Source of the DNA: an uncultured Kiritimatiellota bacterium
GTDB taxonomy: Bacteria > Verrucomicrobiota > Kiritimatiellia > RFP12 > UBA1067
Direction: 5' to 3'
Assembly (NCBI GenBank): GCA_934621385.1
Contig: CAKTUI010000005.1
Location: 17,506-81,505 of the forward strand
Length of the DNA stretch: 64,000 bases
The stretch's first letter is position 1; every line of letters begins with the position of its first letter. The notes under the pieces were generated by a model. It ran no database searches and was not told where the DNA came from. It saw only the letters and a program-made list of their open reading frames with translations. Both the position numbers and the translations under genes were made by a program. Positions 46,684-55,300 of the stretch are shown piece after piece.

Positions 46684-47568
46684 TCAGAACTGGTACTGAA
46701 TCGAGAAGACCGCGCCCGAACCGACGCCCAACTTCTTCGTGTTGCCGTTGCGGTAGAAGTGATCCTTGTTGCCCGTCTCAGCAAATGCCGCGACCAGCGT
46801 CAGGTTCTTCGTCACGAACCAGGCCACGTGCGCATCGTAGTAGTCGTGGTTGCGGATGTCGTCGCCGACATTCACGCCCTGCTTGTACTCAAGACCGATG
46901 GCAATGTTCTCGGCAGGGAGGATGTCGATGTTGCCGAAACCGGCCACGCCGTACTTGTTGTGACCGACCACGCCATTCACGACCTCGTCCGACACAAGAA
47001 GACCAGCCGAGAGAAGGACGGGAACCGGCGTCTGGGTAATCAGCTTCGAGGCCACGACGTAGCCGTCCACGCCGTTGTCGCGCAGGCCGAGTGCCTTGAC
47101 CGTATCCGAGTCCGTGTACTTCCAGACGCCGCCGATGGCGATAGCCGGAATCCAGGCCGTATCAAAGGCGTTCTCGTCGAGGATGCGCAGCTTCGCGCCA
47201 ATGTTGTGGGTGTTAATCGAGCCGTCGCCATAGCGGTGGGCATCGACAAAGCCGTAGCCATAGGAAAGTTCAAGGCGCTGCGCAACGGTCAGCGCGGCGG
47301 AAGCCGCCCACCAGTTGATGCCCGCATCACCGAGATTGACGTACCATCCGCCAACCTGCGGCTTCGAGACGATTTCATTCAGGTTGCTCGTGCTCGATCC
47401 TTCCCACGGCAATCCGGCCGTGTAGGCCAACGGGTTGAAGGCGATACCTCCCGTACCCTGCAGGTTGTTGAGCGGCACGCCCGCCTGCGCCGCGACCGCA
47501 CCCAGCGTCGCAGCGGAAATGAGAAGCGTCCGAACCAGTGAGAATCCGTGTTTCGTGTTGATGTTCAT
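46684..47568 (-). CDS. Outer-membrane beta-barrel protein, unknown
   Basis: 294 residues. The signal peptide is MNINTKHGFSLVRTLLISAATLGAVAAQA. The mature chain is beta-rich, with repeated strands such as LELSYGYGFVDAHRYGD and IAIGLEYKQGVNVGDDIRNHDYYDAHVAWF, and ends GAVFSIQYQF with a terminal Phe. A barrel of about 12 strands is likely. No substrate can be inferred. Confidence 0.72.
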   Translation of the reverse strand: MNINTKHGFSLVRTLLISAATLGAVAAQAGVPLNNLQGTGGIAFNPLAYTAGLPWEGSSTSNLNEIVSKPQVGGWYVNLGDAGINWWAASAALTVAQRLELSYGYGFVDAHRYGDGSINTHNIGAKLRILDENAFDTAWIPAIAIGGVWKYTDSDTVKALGLRDNGVDGYVVASKLITQTPVPVLLSAGLLVSDEVVNGVVGHNKYGVAGFGNIDILPAENIAIGLEYKQGVNVGDDIRNHDYYDAHVAWFVTKNLTLVAAFAETGNKDHFYRNGNTKKLGVGSGAVFSIQYQF

Positions 47569-47587
47569 GCGTGTTATTCCTTTCTAC

Positions 47588-47604
47588 CCTACTCGTTCAG
47601 TAGG
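47588..47604. promoter_or_regulatory. Inverted repeat near the outer-membrane gene start
   Basis: CCTACT-CGTTC-AGTAGG, 20 bases upstream of the ATG at 47568. Its halves resemble the CTACTCAGTAG element next to the cysK promoter, so a shared regulator is possible. Confidence 0.4.
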
Positions 47605-47617
47605 TTTTATTTCCTTT

Positions 47618-47638
47618 GAAAAGCCCGCTTTCGCGGGC
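47618..47638 (-). terminator. Terminator of metY
   Basis: Minus strand stem GCCCGC / GCGGGC with a GAAA loop, then TTTTC. Lies about 45 bases past the metY stop. Confidence 0.75.
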
Positions 47639-47683
47639 AAAGTATGGGCCGTCCCGACCTGGAACGGCCCCGTTGAACAATGG

Positions 47684-48970
47684 TTAGATGAGTGCGAGCG
47701 CCTGATCGAGGTCCGCGATAATGTCGTCGATGTGCTCGATGCCAATTGACAGACGGATCAGTTCGGGCGCAAGGCCCGCCGCACGCTGCTGTTCCTCGGT
47801 GAGCTGGGAGTGCGTCGAGGAGGCCGGGTGAACCGACAGCGACCGCGCATCACCCACGTTCGCGAGCTGCGTGAAGAGCTTGAGGCCGTCCACGACCTTG
47901 ATGCCCTCCTGCACGCCACCCTTCACGCCAAAGACGACCATGCCGCCCTGACCGTTCGGGAGATACTTCTTCGCGAGGTCGTACGAGGGGTCGCCCTCCA
48001 GGCCCGGATAGCGAACCCACGCCACCTTCGGGTGGTTCTTGAGGAACTTGGCCACCGCCAGCGCGTTGGACGAGTGCCGCGCAATTCGGAGCGGCAGGGA
48101 CTCCACGCCCTGGAGGAAGATCCAGTTCGCATCCGGCGACAGCGTCGGACCCTGGTTGCGAAGGCCGACCGTGCGCAGGCGGGTAATGAAGGCGAGAGGT
48201 CCCGCCAGCTTGGACCAGACCGCACCATGGTAGCCCCGGTCAGGTTCATTGTAGAGCGAGAACTTCGGATCCGACCAGTCGAACTTGCCCGCGTCAATCA
48301 CAACACCGCCGATGCCCGCACCATGGCCGCCAATCCACTTCGAAAGCGAGTGGATGACGACATCCGCGCCGAATTCAATCGGATGCTCAAGAATCGGGGT
48401 CGAGAATGTCGCGTCCACGACCAGCGGGAGGTTGTGCTTCTTCGCAAGCTTCGAGTAGGCCTCGATATCCGCAACGTCAAGTCCGGGGTTGCCAATCGTC
48501 TCAACGAAGATGAGGCGGGTCTTCTCGTTGATGGCCGCCTCGGCCGCCGCGATGTCGTTCACCTTGACGAACTTCGCATGGATGTTGTTCGACTGCGGAA
48601 GGATCACGTCAAACTGCGTGTAGGTTCCGCCGTAGAGGTTCGAGGCCGCGACGAACTCCTCTCCCGAGGGGACGATGTTCGTAATCGTGAAGTAGATTGC
48701 CGCCGTACCCGAGCTCAGCGTGATGGCCGCCGCGCCACCCTCAAGGGCCGCAAGGCGCTTCTCAAGCACGTCCTCGGTCGGGTTCATCAGACGGGCGTAG
48801 ATGTTCGCCGCCTTCCGCAGGGCAAAGCGATCCGCACCATCCTGTGCACTCTTGAAGTTGTAGGCCGTCGTACGGTAGACGGGCACCGCCGTCGCATCCG
48901 TCGCAGGGTCCCCATTCCATCCCGCGTGAACCGCGAGCGTCTCTGCATGCTGCTTTACTTCAGTACTCAT
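47684..48970 (-). CDS. metY: O-acetylhomoserine sulfhydrylase (MetY)
   Basis: 428 residues from ATG 48970 (MSTEVKQHAETLAVHAGW). A fold-type I PLP enzyme: YARLMNPTEDVLEKRLAALEGG, the PLP-Lys motif HSLSKWIGGHGAGIGGVV, and C-terminal QLANVGDARSLSVHPASSTHSQL. The long insert and GHGxGIGG are typical of OAH sulfhydrylases rather than cystathionine synthases. It makes homocysteine from O-acetylhomoserine and sulfide. It sits downstream of cysK, forming a sulfur-assimilation pair. Confidence 0.93.
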   Translation of the reverse strand: MSTEVKQHAETLAVHAGWNGDPATDATAVPVYRTTAYNFKSAQDGADRFALRKAANIYARLMNPTEDVLEKRLAALEGGAAAITLSSGTAAIYFTITNIVPSGEEFVAASNLYGGTYTQFDVILPQSNNIHAKFVKVNDIAAAEAAINEKTRLIFVETIGNPGLDVADIEAYSKLAKKHNLPLVVDATFSTPILEHPIEFGADVVIHSLSKWIGGHGAGIGGVVIDAGKFDWSDPKFSLYNEPDRGYHGAVWSKLAGPLAFITRLRTVGLRNQGPTLSPDANWIFLQGVESLPLRIARHSSNALAVAKFLKNHPKVAWVRYPGLEGDPSYDLAKKYLPNGQGGMVVFGVKGGVQEGIKVVDGLKLFTQLANVGDARSLSVHPASSTHSQLTEEQQRAAGLAPELIRLSIGIEHIDDIIADLDQALALI

Positions 48971-49032
48971 GTGGATTCCTCCTTCTTCTTTCGTCAATTC
49001 TCTATCTTATACCGTGTTCGTTCACCGACCGA

Positions 49033-49953
49033 TTAGGCGAAAAGCCAGGTCGAGAGGTAACGCTCTCCCGTATCCGGCAGAAGCGCGACAATCGTCTTGC
49101 CCGCATAGGCCGGGTCTTTCGCCAGTTCAAGTGCCGCCCAAAGCGCCGCGCCCGACGAGATGCCGACCAGCAGGCCCTCCTGCGCCGCCGCCGCACGTGC
49201 CGTGCTGCCGGCATTGTCCGCCGAAACCGTAATCACCTTCGTGATCAGGCTCGTGTCGAGCACTTTCGGAACAAAGCCCGCGCCGATGCCCTGAATCTTG
49301 TGAGGACCGGGCTTGCCGCCCGAGAGGACGGGGCTCGTATCAGGCTCAACCGCATAAATCGCAACATTCGGATTCTTCTCGCGCAGGTACTTGCCCGTGC
49401 CCGTCAGCGTACCGCCCGTACCGACACCCGCGACAAACGCGTCGACCTGGCCATCCGTGTCGGCCCAGATTTCGGGTCCGGTCGTGATGTGGTGGTAGGC
49501 CGGATTCGCCGGGTTCTCGAACTGCTGAAGGATAATGCCGCCCTTCGAGTCGCGCAGCTCGTTCGCCTTCGCAATCGCACCCTTCATTCCGTCGCTGCCC
49601 GGGGTGAGGACGATTTCCGCGCCATACGCCGCCGCGAGTTTGCGACGCTCGATGGACATCGTCTCGGGCATCGTGAGGATGAGGTGGTAGCCGCGCACCG
49701 CGCTCACGAGGGCCAGGCCAACGCCCGTGTTGCCGGAAGTCGGCTCGATGATCGTTGCGCCCGGCTTCAGGATTCCATCCTTCTCCGCCTGCTCGACCAT
49801 CGCGAGGGCGATGCGGTCCTTCACGCTTCCGCCGGGGTTGAAGAACTCAACTTTCACGAGCACGCGGGCACCGCCCTTGTTCAGCTTGTTGGAGATCTCC
49901 ACGAGCGGCGTACCGCCGACCTTCTCCAGAACCGTCTTTGCAATCTTCGACAT
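49033..49953 (-). CDS. cysK: Cysteine synthase A (O-acetylserine sulfhydrylase)
   Basis: 306 residues from ATG 49953 (MSKIAKTVLEKVGGTPLVEI). PLP Lys in FFNPGGSVKDRIAL, PTSGNTGVGLA, and GVGTGGTLTGTGKYLRE phosphate loop, with VGISSGAALWAAL near the end. It makes cysteine from O-acetylserine and sulfide. Length and motifs are standard. First gene of the cysK-metY unit, with its own promoter. Confidence 0.95.
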   Translation of the reverse strand: MSKIAKTVLEKVGGTPLVEISNKLNKGGARVLVKVEFFNPGGSVKDRIALAMVEQAEKDGILKPGATIIEPTSGNTGVGLALVSAVRGYHLILTMPETMSIERRKLAAAYGAEIVLTPGSDGMKGAIAKANELRDSKGGIILQQFENPANPAYHHITTGPEIWADTDGQVDAFVAGVGTGGTLTGTGKYLREKNPNVAIYAVEPDTSPVLSGGKPGPHKIQGIGAGFVPKVLDTSLITKVITVSADNAGSTARAAAAQEGLLVGISSGAALWAALELAKDPAYAGKTIVALLPDTGERYLSTWLFA

Positions 49954-50008
49954 CTTCAAATTCCTTTCGTTTTTTCCTTGTTCCCCATCCTGGCGGGCCA
50001 TACACTAC

Positions 50009-50061
50009 CTACTCAGTAGAGAACGGCGCATATTATAGCACGCACCGTCGCCGAAAGTCAA
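50009..50061 (-). promoter_or_regulatory. cysK promoter with downstream palindromic operator
   Basis: TTGACT (50056-50061), 18-base spacer, TATAAT (50032-50037), then ATGCGCC. The palindrome CTACTCAGTAG (50009-50019) lies a few bases after the expected start site, a repressor position. An Rrf2- or TetR-like sulfur regulator is a guess. Confidence 0.68.
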
Positions 50062-50163
50062 CCACGAGAGTAGTATTATTTTAACTTTCTTTCATTCTTC
50101 GCAATTCAAGCGCGAATCCATCGTAAAATGATGAATTACCGAAACGGAATAACGACCAAATAA

Positions 50164-50331
50164 ATGCCGCACACCCCCTTTCAATCCTCTGAAGCCACCG
50201 CCTTGCCAAATGATAACGACATCCAGTTCGTCACGATTCTCTTCTCCGCCATCGTCTTTCACGAGAAAGTGACGCGGCGATTCGCACTCGGCCTGACGAT
50301 CTTTCTCGTGGGCACGCTTCTCATGCTGTAG
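50164..50331 (+). pseudogene. Fragment of a DMT-family transporter (C-terminal end)
   Basis: A 55-codon frame ends IVFHEKVTRRFALGLTIFLVGTLLML, the last helix and preceding loop of EamA-type carriers (E-K-V-T ... G-x-x-L-x-x-x-G). The first ~20 codons are unrelated. Nothing upstream encodes the rest, so this is a decayed remnant. It is not a copy of the exporter at 154-1110. Confidence 0.5.
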
Positions 50332-50395
50332 CACCACAAACGGCAACCAGCGCATCCAGCCCCACGCAAGGGACCAGTTGTGATAAAATATGGGC

Positions 50396-50995
50396 ATGGA
50401 AAGACAGATTCTACAAGTTGGCACGTTTGAGGTGAACTGCGTTCTTCTCGCCCAGCATGGGCGGGCCTGGATTGTCGACCCCGGAGCAGACGTCGGTCGA
50501 ATCGTTGCGCTTCTTGAGAAAAGCGCCCTGACGCCCGAACTCATCCTCCTGACACACGCCCACTTTGACCATATCGGCGGCGTGCCCGACCTCCAGCGGC
50601 GTTTTCCCGGGCTTCCCGTCTACATCCATCCGTTAGACGCCAAGATTCTCGCCCATCCCCTCAACGCGTTCCCCCCGGACTATCCGCCCATTTCCAAACC
50701 GAGCAACATCCGCGACTGCCGCGACCTTGAGGGCGTGACGGTCATCGAAACGCCCGGCCACACGCCCGGCGGATGCTGCTACTTCTTCCCGGAGGACAAG
50801 CTTCTCCTCTCGGGCGACACGCTGTTTGCCGGTTCGGTCGGCCGCACGGACTTCCCCGGCGGCGATATGCCGACGCTGATGAAGTCCCTTGAAAAACTTG
50901 CCGCGCTCCCCGACGAAACGCTCGTCATCCCCGGACACGGCCCGCAGACGACAATCGGACGCGAAAAGCGCGGCAATCCCTACTTTGCCCGATAA
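50396..50995 (+). CDS. MBL-fold metallohydrolase (glyoxalase II-like)
   Basis: 199 residues from ATG 50396 (a second ATG at 50390 is possible). LLTHAHFDHIGGV gives the HxHxDH zinc motif, ETPGHTPGGCCYFF the third His, and LLSGDTLFAGSVGRTDFPGG the bridging Asp, with a final VIPGHGPQTTI. The small size fits the YcbL/glyoxalase II-like group; the substrate is probably a thioester or unknown. Convergent with the large surface protein, with a shared hairpin terminator between. Confidence 0.9.
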   Translation: MERQILQVGTFEVNCVLLAQHGRAWIVDPGADVGRIVALLEKSALTPELILLTHAHFDHIGGVPDLQRRFPGLPVYIHPLDAKILAHPLNAFPPDYPPISKPSNIRDCRDLEGVTVIETPGHTPGGCCYFFPEDKLLLSGDTLFAGSVGRTDFPGGDMPTLMKSLEKLAALPDETLVIPGHGPQTTIGREKRGNPYFAR

Positions 50996-51020
50996 GTTCC
51001 ATCTGGGGCAAATCATCAAG

Positions 51021-51057
51021 ACGAAGGGAGGACGCACCTGCGCCCTCCCTTCGTTTA
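51021..51057. terminator. Bidirectional hairpin terminator
   Basis: Perfect 11-bp arms ACGAAGGGAGG (51021-51031) and CCTCCCTTCGT (51044-51054) between convergent genes, with TTT following on the plus strand. Confidence 0.78.
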
Positions 51058-51079
51058 CGGAATCCTCCATCCGCCCGTA

Positions 51080-52354
51080 TTAGCGGACAATCAACCGGAA
51101 ACCGCTTTCGAACCGAAGGTAGCCGTTCGCGTCAATCGTGACGGGCTTCTGGACTCCACTCGCGCTCTCGTAGCGAATCTGCACCAACTGGTCGGCCGTC
51201 AACGCATCGGCACTCGTTCCAATGCGAATCGAGCGCGACTTCGCCTGCCCGCGAATGGTCAGCGTGGCATCCGATGCCCATGCGACGGATGCCGAATCCT
51301 CAAAGGCAATGCACCCGCCGTCGGCGACCTCAATGGCCGAGTCGCCGCCGACCAGGAGCGCACCGAGTTTGCCCGCACAAGTCGAACCGAGCCGAATCGC
51401 ACCCGCGTCAATCTTGAAAACGCCCTGCGGCTCATTGTGCGTCGCCGCCGTGAGAAGCATCGTCCCCGCGCCCGTCTTCCAGACACCGCAGTTCTCGCGC
51501 ACGGCCTCGCCCTGATAAAGGCTTACGCCCTCGCGGTCAACGATCGGCGACTCCAGCGTGAAATCAACCGCCGCGTCACCCGTCACATCCGCCACGATGA
51601 ACTTGACACCAACCTTATGATTTGCCGCCGTTGCGGGGGCCTGATAGCCGACCATCATGTCCTCCGCCGCGAATGTGCTGGGACTCGTGCCGCCGACATT
51701 GACGAAACTCCAATTGTCGTAATGGTCCTTGAAACCAACACCCACCCGCGAACCCGTGAATGTCGCACCATCCGCCATGTTCAACTGGTAGACGATTGGA
51801 TAACTACTTGCCGTATTCTCATTCGCCACCGCACCACCCACAAGATACCACGGCTTGGAAACGCCCATGGCCGTGGGATGGATAAGACGAACGAGGCCAT
51901 CCGCATAGACGTAAATCGGGCCACCGCCACTCAACGGACCCCAATAGCCAAGAGTTTCGCCAATCGAAAGCTCGCCTCCGGCGAGAACCTTCGTTCCCGC
52001 ACCGCCGGTAGGCAATGTGCCATAGCCCGAAGCCGTCGCCCGTCCGGAGATGTTCAGTTCCCAGTCATGCCCCTTGTCCGCCGTCAGCTTGACGCCCTCG
52101 CCCGAGATGAGGATGCGGCCTGAACCAACATTCGTGAGCGCCCCCTTGACCTCAATCGCCGCCGTCCCCGCCAGCTCAAAAAGCGCACCCGAATTGACCG
52201 TGACATTCTCCGAAAAGGTGCCGCCGCCCAGCGTACCCGAATCAACAACACGAAAAGCACCTGCCTCCAGCGTATACCCCCCCCCCCAGAGATGGCACAA
52301 TCGCCCGCGATCTCCACGGACATCTCCGTCGGAATCGCCCCCTTGAGCGAGCAC
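51080..52354 (-). pseudogene. C-terminal part of the large surface protein, out of frame with the N-terminal part
   Basis: From just after the G tract (52277-52287) this frame gives about 400 residues continuous in character with the upstream ORF: YTLEAGAFRVVDSGTLGGGTFSENVTVNSGALFELAGT, GELSIGETLGYWGPLSGGGPIYV and TGAGTMLLTAATHNEPQGVFKIDAG. The last is an autotransporter-associated strand repeat. The GELSIGETLGYWGP segment repeats GELSIGATYGAWGP of the first part, which shows both belong to one protein. With one more G (12) or two fewer (9) the two join. The part upstream of 52287 is not a real start. Confidence 0.8.
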
Positions 52355-55300
52355 ACGAAGTCATACATCGCGACCCAGTAATTCTTGATTGCGACATCCT
52401 CATCGCACAGGTCGCACCCGTTGTCGCGGCGGAAATCGTAGGCATCGAAGTCGCAGTCCCAAGTCGTCTGCTCACCGTGGACAAGGCACCCATAAATCGC
52501 ACCCCCCAACGCATCCTTGACATAGATGACGGATGCATAAATGCCATCCGCCTCCTGCTGGAGTTTCACCTTTACCGCGGTAATGACCGTCCCCTCAGCC
52601 TCCGTCGTCAAGGCCTTGAGCAGAAAGGTCGCCGAATCCGTCTCTGGGTCATACGTCCAGTTGTAGATGCCCTCCTTGTTCTGGACGACATCGTTGTTGA
52701 CGCGCCGCGTACGCTTGCTTCCCCAATGGGTGTCCAGCGCAAAACTGAAGCTTTCGATATTGGCAAGCTTGGCGGCGGCGGGGAGAATCTTACGAGTTTC
52801 GGTGCTCACCATGTAGACGGGAGTTGCGAGTTTCAGAACCGCGTCACCCGATTCGCCGATGGCCTGCGAATAACCCGCACTCCCACCAAGGGCATTCTCA
52901 AACCGAAAAACGCCATTCGCGCCGAAGCGCACGCCTTCGCCCGTCGTAAACGTCAACGAGTCGCCCGTGAAGACGACTCGTGCAGCAGTTGCGACATTCA
53001 GTATCTTCGCGACGCTTTTTTCACCAACGACCGCAACGGTCGATGAGTTGGGGAAGACGGCAATCGATCCCGCCTTCCAGGCGGTTGCAACTCCATCCTC
53101 CGTGAACCAATTCAGCGTCCCGTCATCCCAGACCCCGCTGGCTCCGCCGCCCCAGATGAGCGCATCCTTCCCTTTCGGGAAATAGGACGATTCAATCGCA
53201 TCCTGCACCTCAGCGGGAACGCCCGCCGTGGAGTAGGTCGCCGTCACCGTGAGGTCTCCCGTGACGGCATTGAAAGGCTGGTTCCAACCGCGAAAAGTGC
53301 CGCCATCGTAAGTCTTGCCCGTCATGTCGGGTGCCGTCGCCGATGCGCCCGTCTTGACATAGACAACCGCGAGTTCCGTGCCATCGGCATCCACGAACGT
53401 CACCTTGCAGAGTTTCTCGTAAAGTGCCGTCACCGTGATGTCCGACAGGACCTTCATCACGCCCTTATCCCATCCCGTAAAGGCATAGCCCTCGTAAGTC
53501 GGCGCGGCAGGTGCCAGCGCGGCGAGGTCGAGCGTACCAACATTCGCCTCAACCGTTCCAACCGTCTCGCCGTCCTTTCCCACGTAGGTCACCGTCACCT
53601 TGGCATCAGCATACGACACTTCCCGCACCGTCAGCCTCAAGTTGTTCAGGCACACCGCCATCCAGGCGGTCGAGTTGGCGAGATCTTCCGGTGTCGTGCG
53701 ATAGTCCGCCGCAACCGTGCCCGCCGCCGCCGTGTCGCCATTGAACCCGTAGGCCTTGTCGTAGGGATAGAGCGCATACACAACCTGACCATAGACATCC
53801 GCACCGACCTGTGTCAGTTCAAGCTTGGTCGCCGTCAGCAGGCTCTTGCCTGCGCCCCCCTTCGCCTGGAACTGGCAAGTCAGCGTGGTCCCATCGTTCG
53901 CATAGTAGTAGATACCGGCCTTATCCGCGCCCGCCGCGCAGCACTCGTCCAGCACCCGGGTCGTCGGGTTCACCCCCGCATTCCGCTCGTCGACATGCAG
54001 GGTTGAGTAGTCGGCCGAAAGACCGATGACATCCTCCAGTTGGACACCCGTGAACAGCAGCGTCTTCTCGCCCTTGAGAATCGTCGCCGATTCGGCCGTC
54101 TTCTCAATCGTCTTGGCGGTGGCCCCCGCCAGACGGAAAAGATACCCGTCGTCGTCCACCGCGAGCACGGCCGTCGGATCGCCCTGGATTGAGATGGCCG
54201 CGAGCTGCGCACTCGAAAGTCCATTCGCATCCGTGCCGATGCGCACATCCCCAACCTTGGGTGCGCGGGCAAGCGTCAGGCGCCCGCCCCAACTGGCCGA
54301 CGCGGACGCGGCAAACGAAACCGCCGCGCCGTCGGCAATGTCGAGCGTCGAATCGCCCTTCACGACCAACGCACCGAATGTCGCCTTGGCCGTTGACGGG
54401 AACGCGACCGTGCCCGCCTGCAGGATGAGCGCGGCAGTCGGCGCGGCGGTCTTATCGCTCGACAGCGTCAGCTTGTCCGCACCCTTCTTGAGGAAGCCGA
54501 ACATCTCGGGTGAATTGACCCGAATCTGGCTCGCCTCTTTCGCCGTCAGTGGTGACGCAACCGTCAGCGGTCCGTCGCAGATGAACTTCAGCTGAACGGG
54601 GTTCACCGTCGCATCCGTCGAAGTCCCAAGTCGAATCTCGTCGAAGTCAACGAGCGACTCCTCCGTTCCCGTCTGCCACAGGAACGAGCCGGAGTACTGG
54701 GCTGTATCCGAACCGTTATAATAGGAATTGTTGCCCGCTTCCATCTTGCGCCCGGTCAAGTGCGCACCGTTGGAGAGGTGGACCTTATAGAGGATGTTGC
54801 CCCACCCGTCGTACTCGTTCACGAGCGTGCCACCCTCAACACGCGTCGGCTTGTAGATGCCCATGGACGAATCGGTCGTCAACTTCAGTGTACCGCCCTT
54901 CTCGACGTGGATGTCGCCGCCCGCACCCTGCGGGCCCCAGGCACCGTAAGTTGCGCCAATTGAGAGTTCACCACCATCCAAGATTCGCGTCGCACCCGCG
55001 CCGTCCGTCAGGCAGTTGTAGGTAGCCGGCTTCGTCTGCGCCTTGCCGGAAATGGCAAAATCGATGGCCTTGCCATCCAGGTTCAGCGTCGCCGTCGAGC
55101 CGGCGGCGAGCCGAATCCGGCCACCATTCGCCGTCGTGAGCGAAAGCGCCGACCCCTCAATCTGAAGGTCCTGACCCTCCAGCACCGCCTCACCGAAGTT
55201 GACATTCACGGGCACGGTCGGTAGGGACGGGAAAATGACCGAACCCGATTTCACGGACGCGTCACCCGCCTCGGTCGTCACCGACCACCCCTCGCCAATC

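Noticed and set aside
52288..52354. Start codon at 52354 for the C-terminal surface-protein ORF
   Set aside because: The segment before the G tract is the out-of-frame reading of the upstream protein; no ribosome-binding site.
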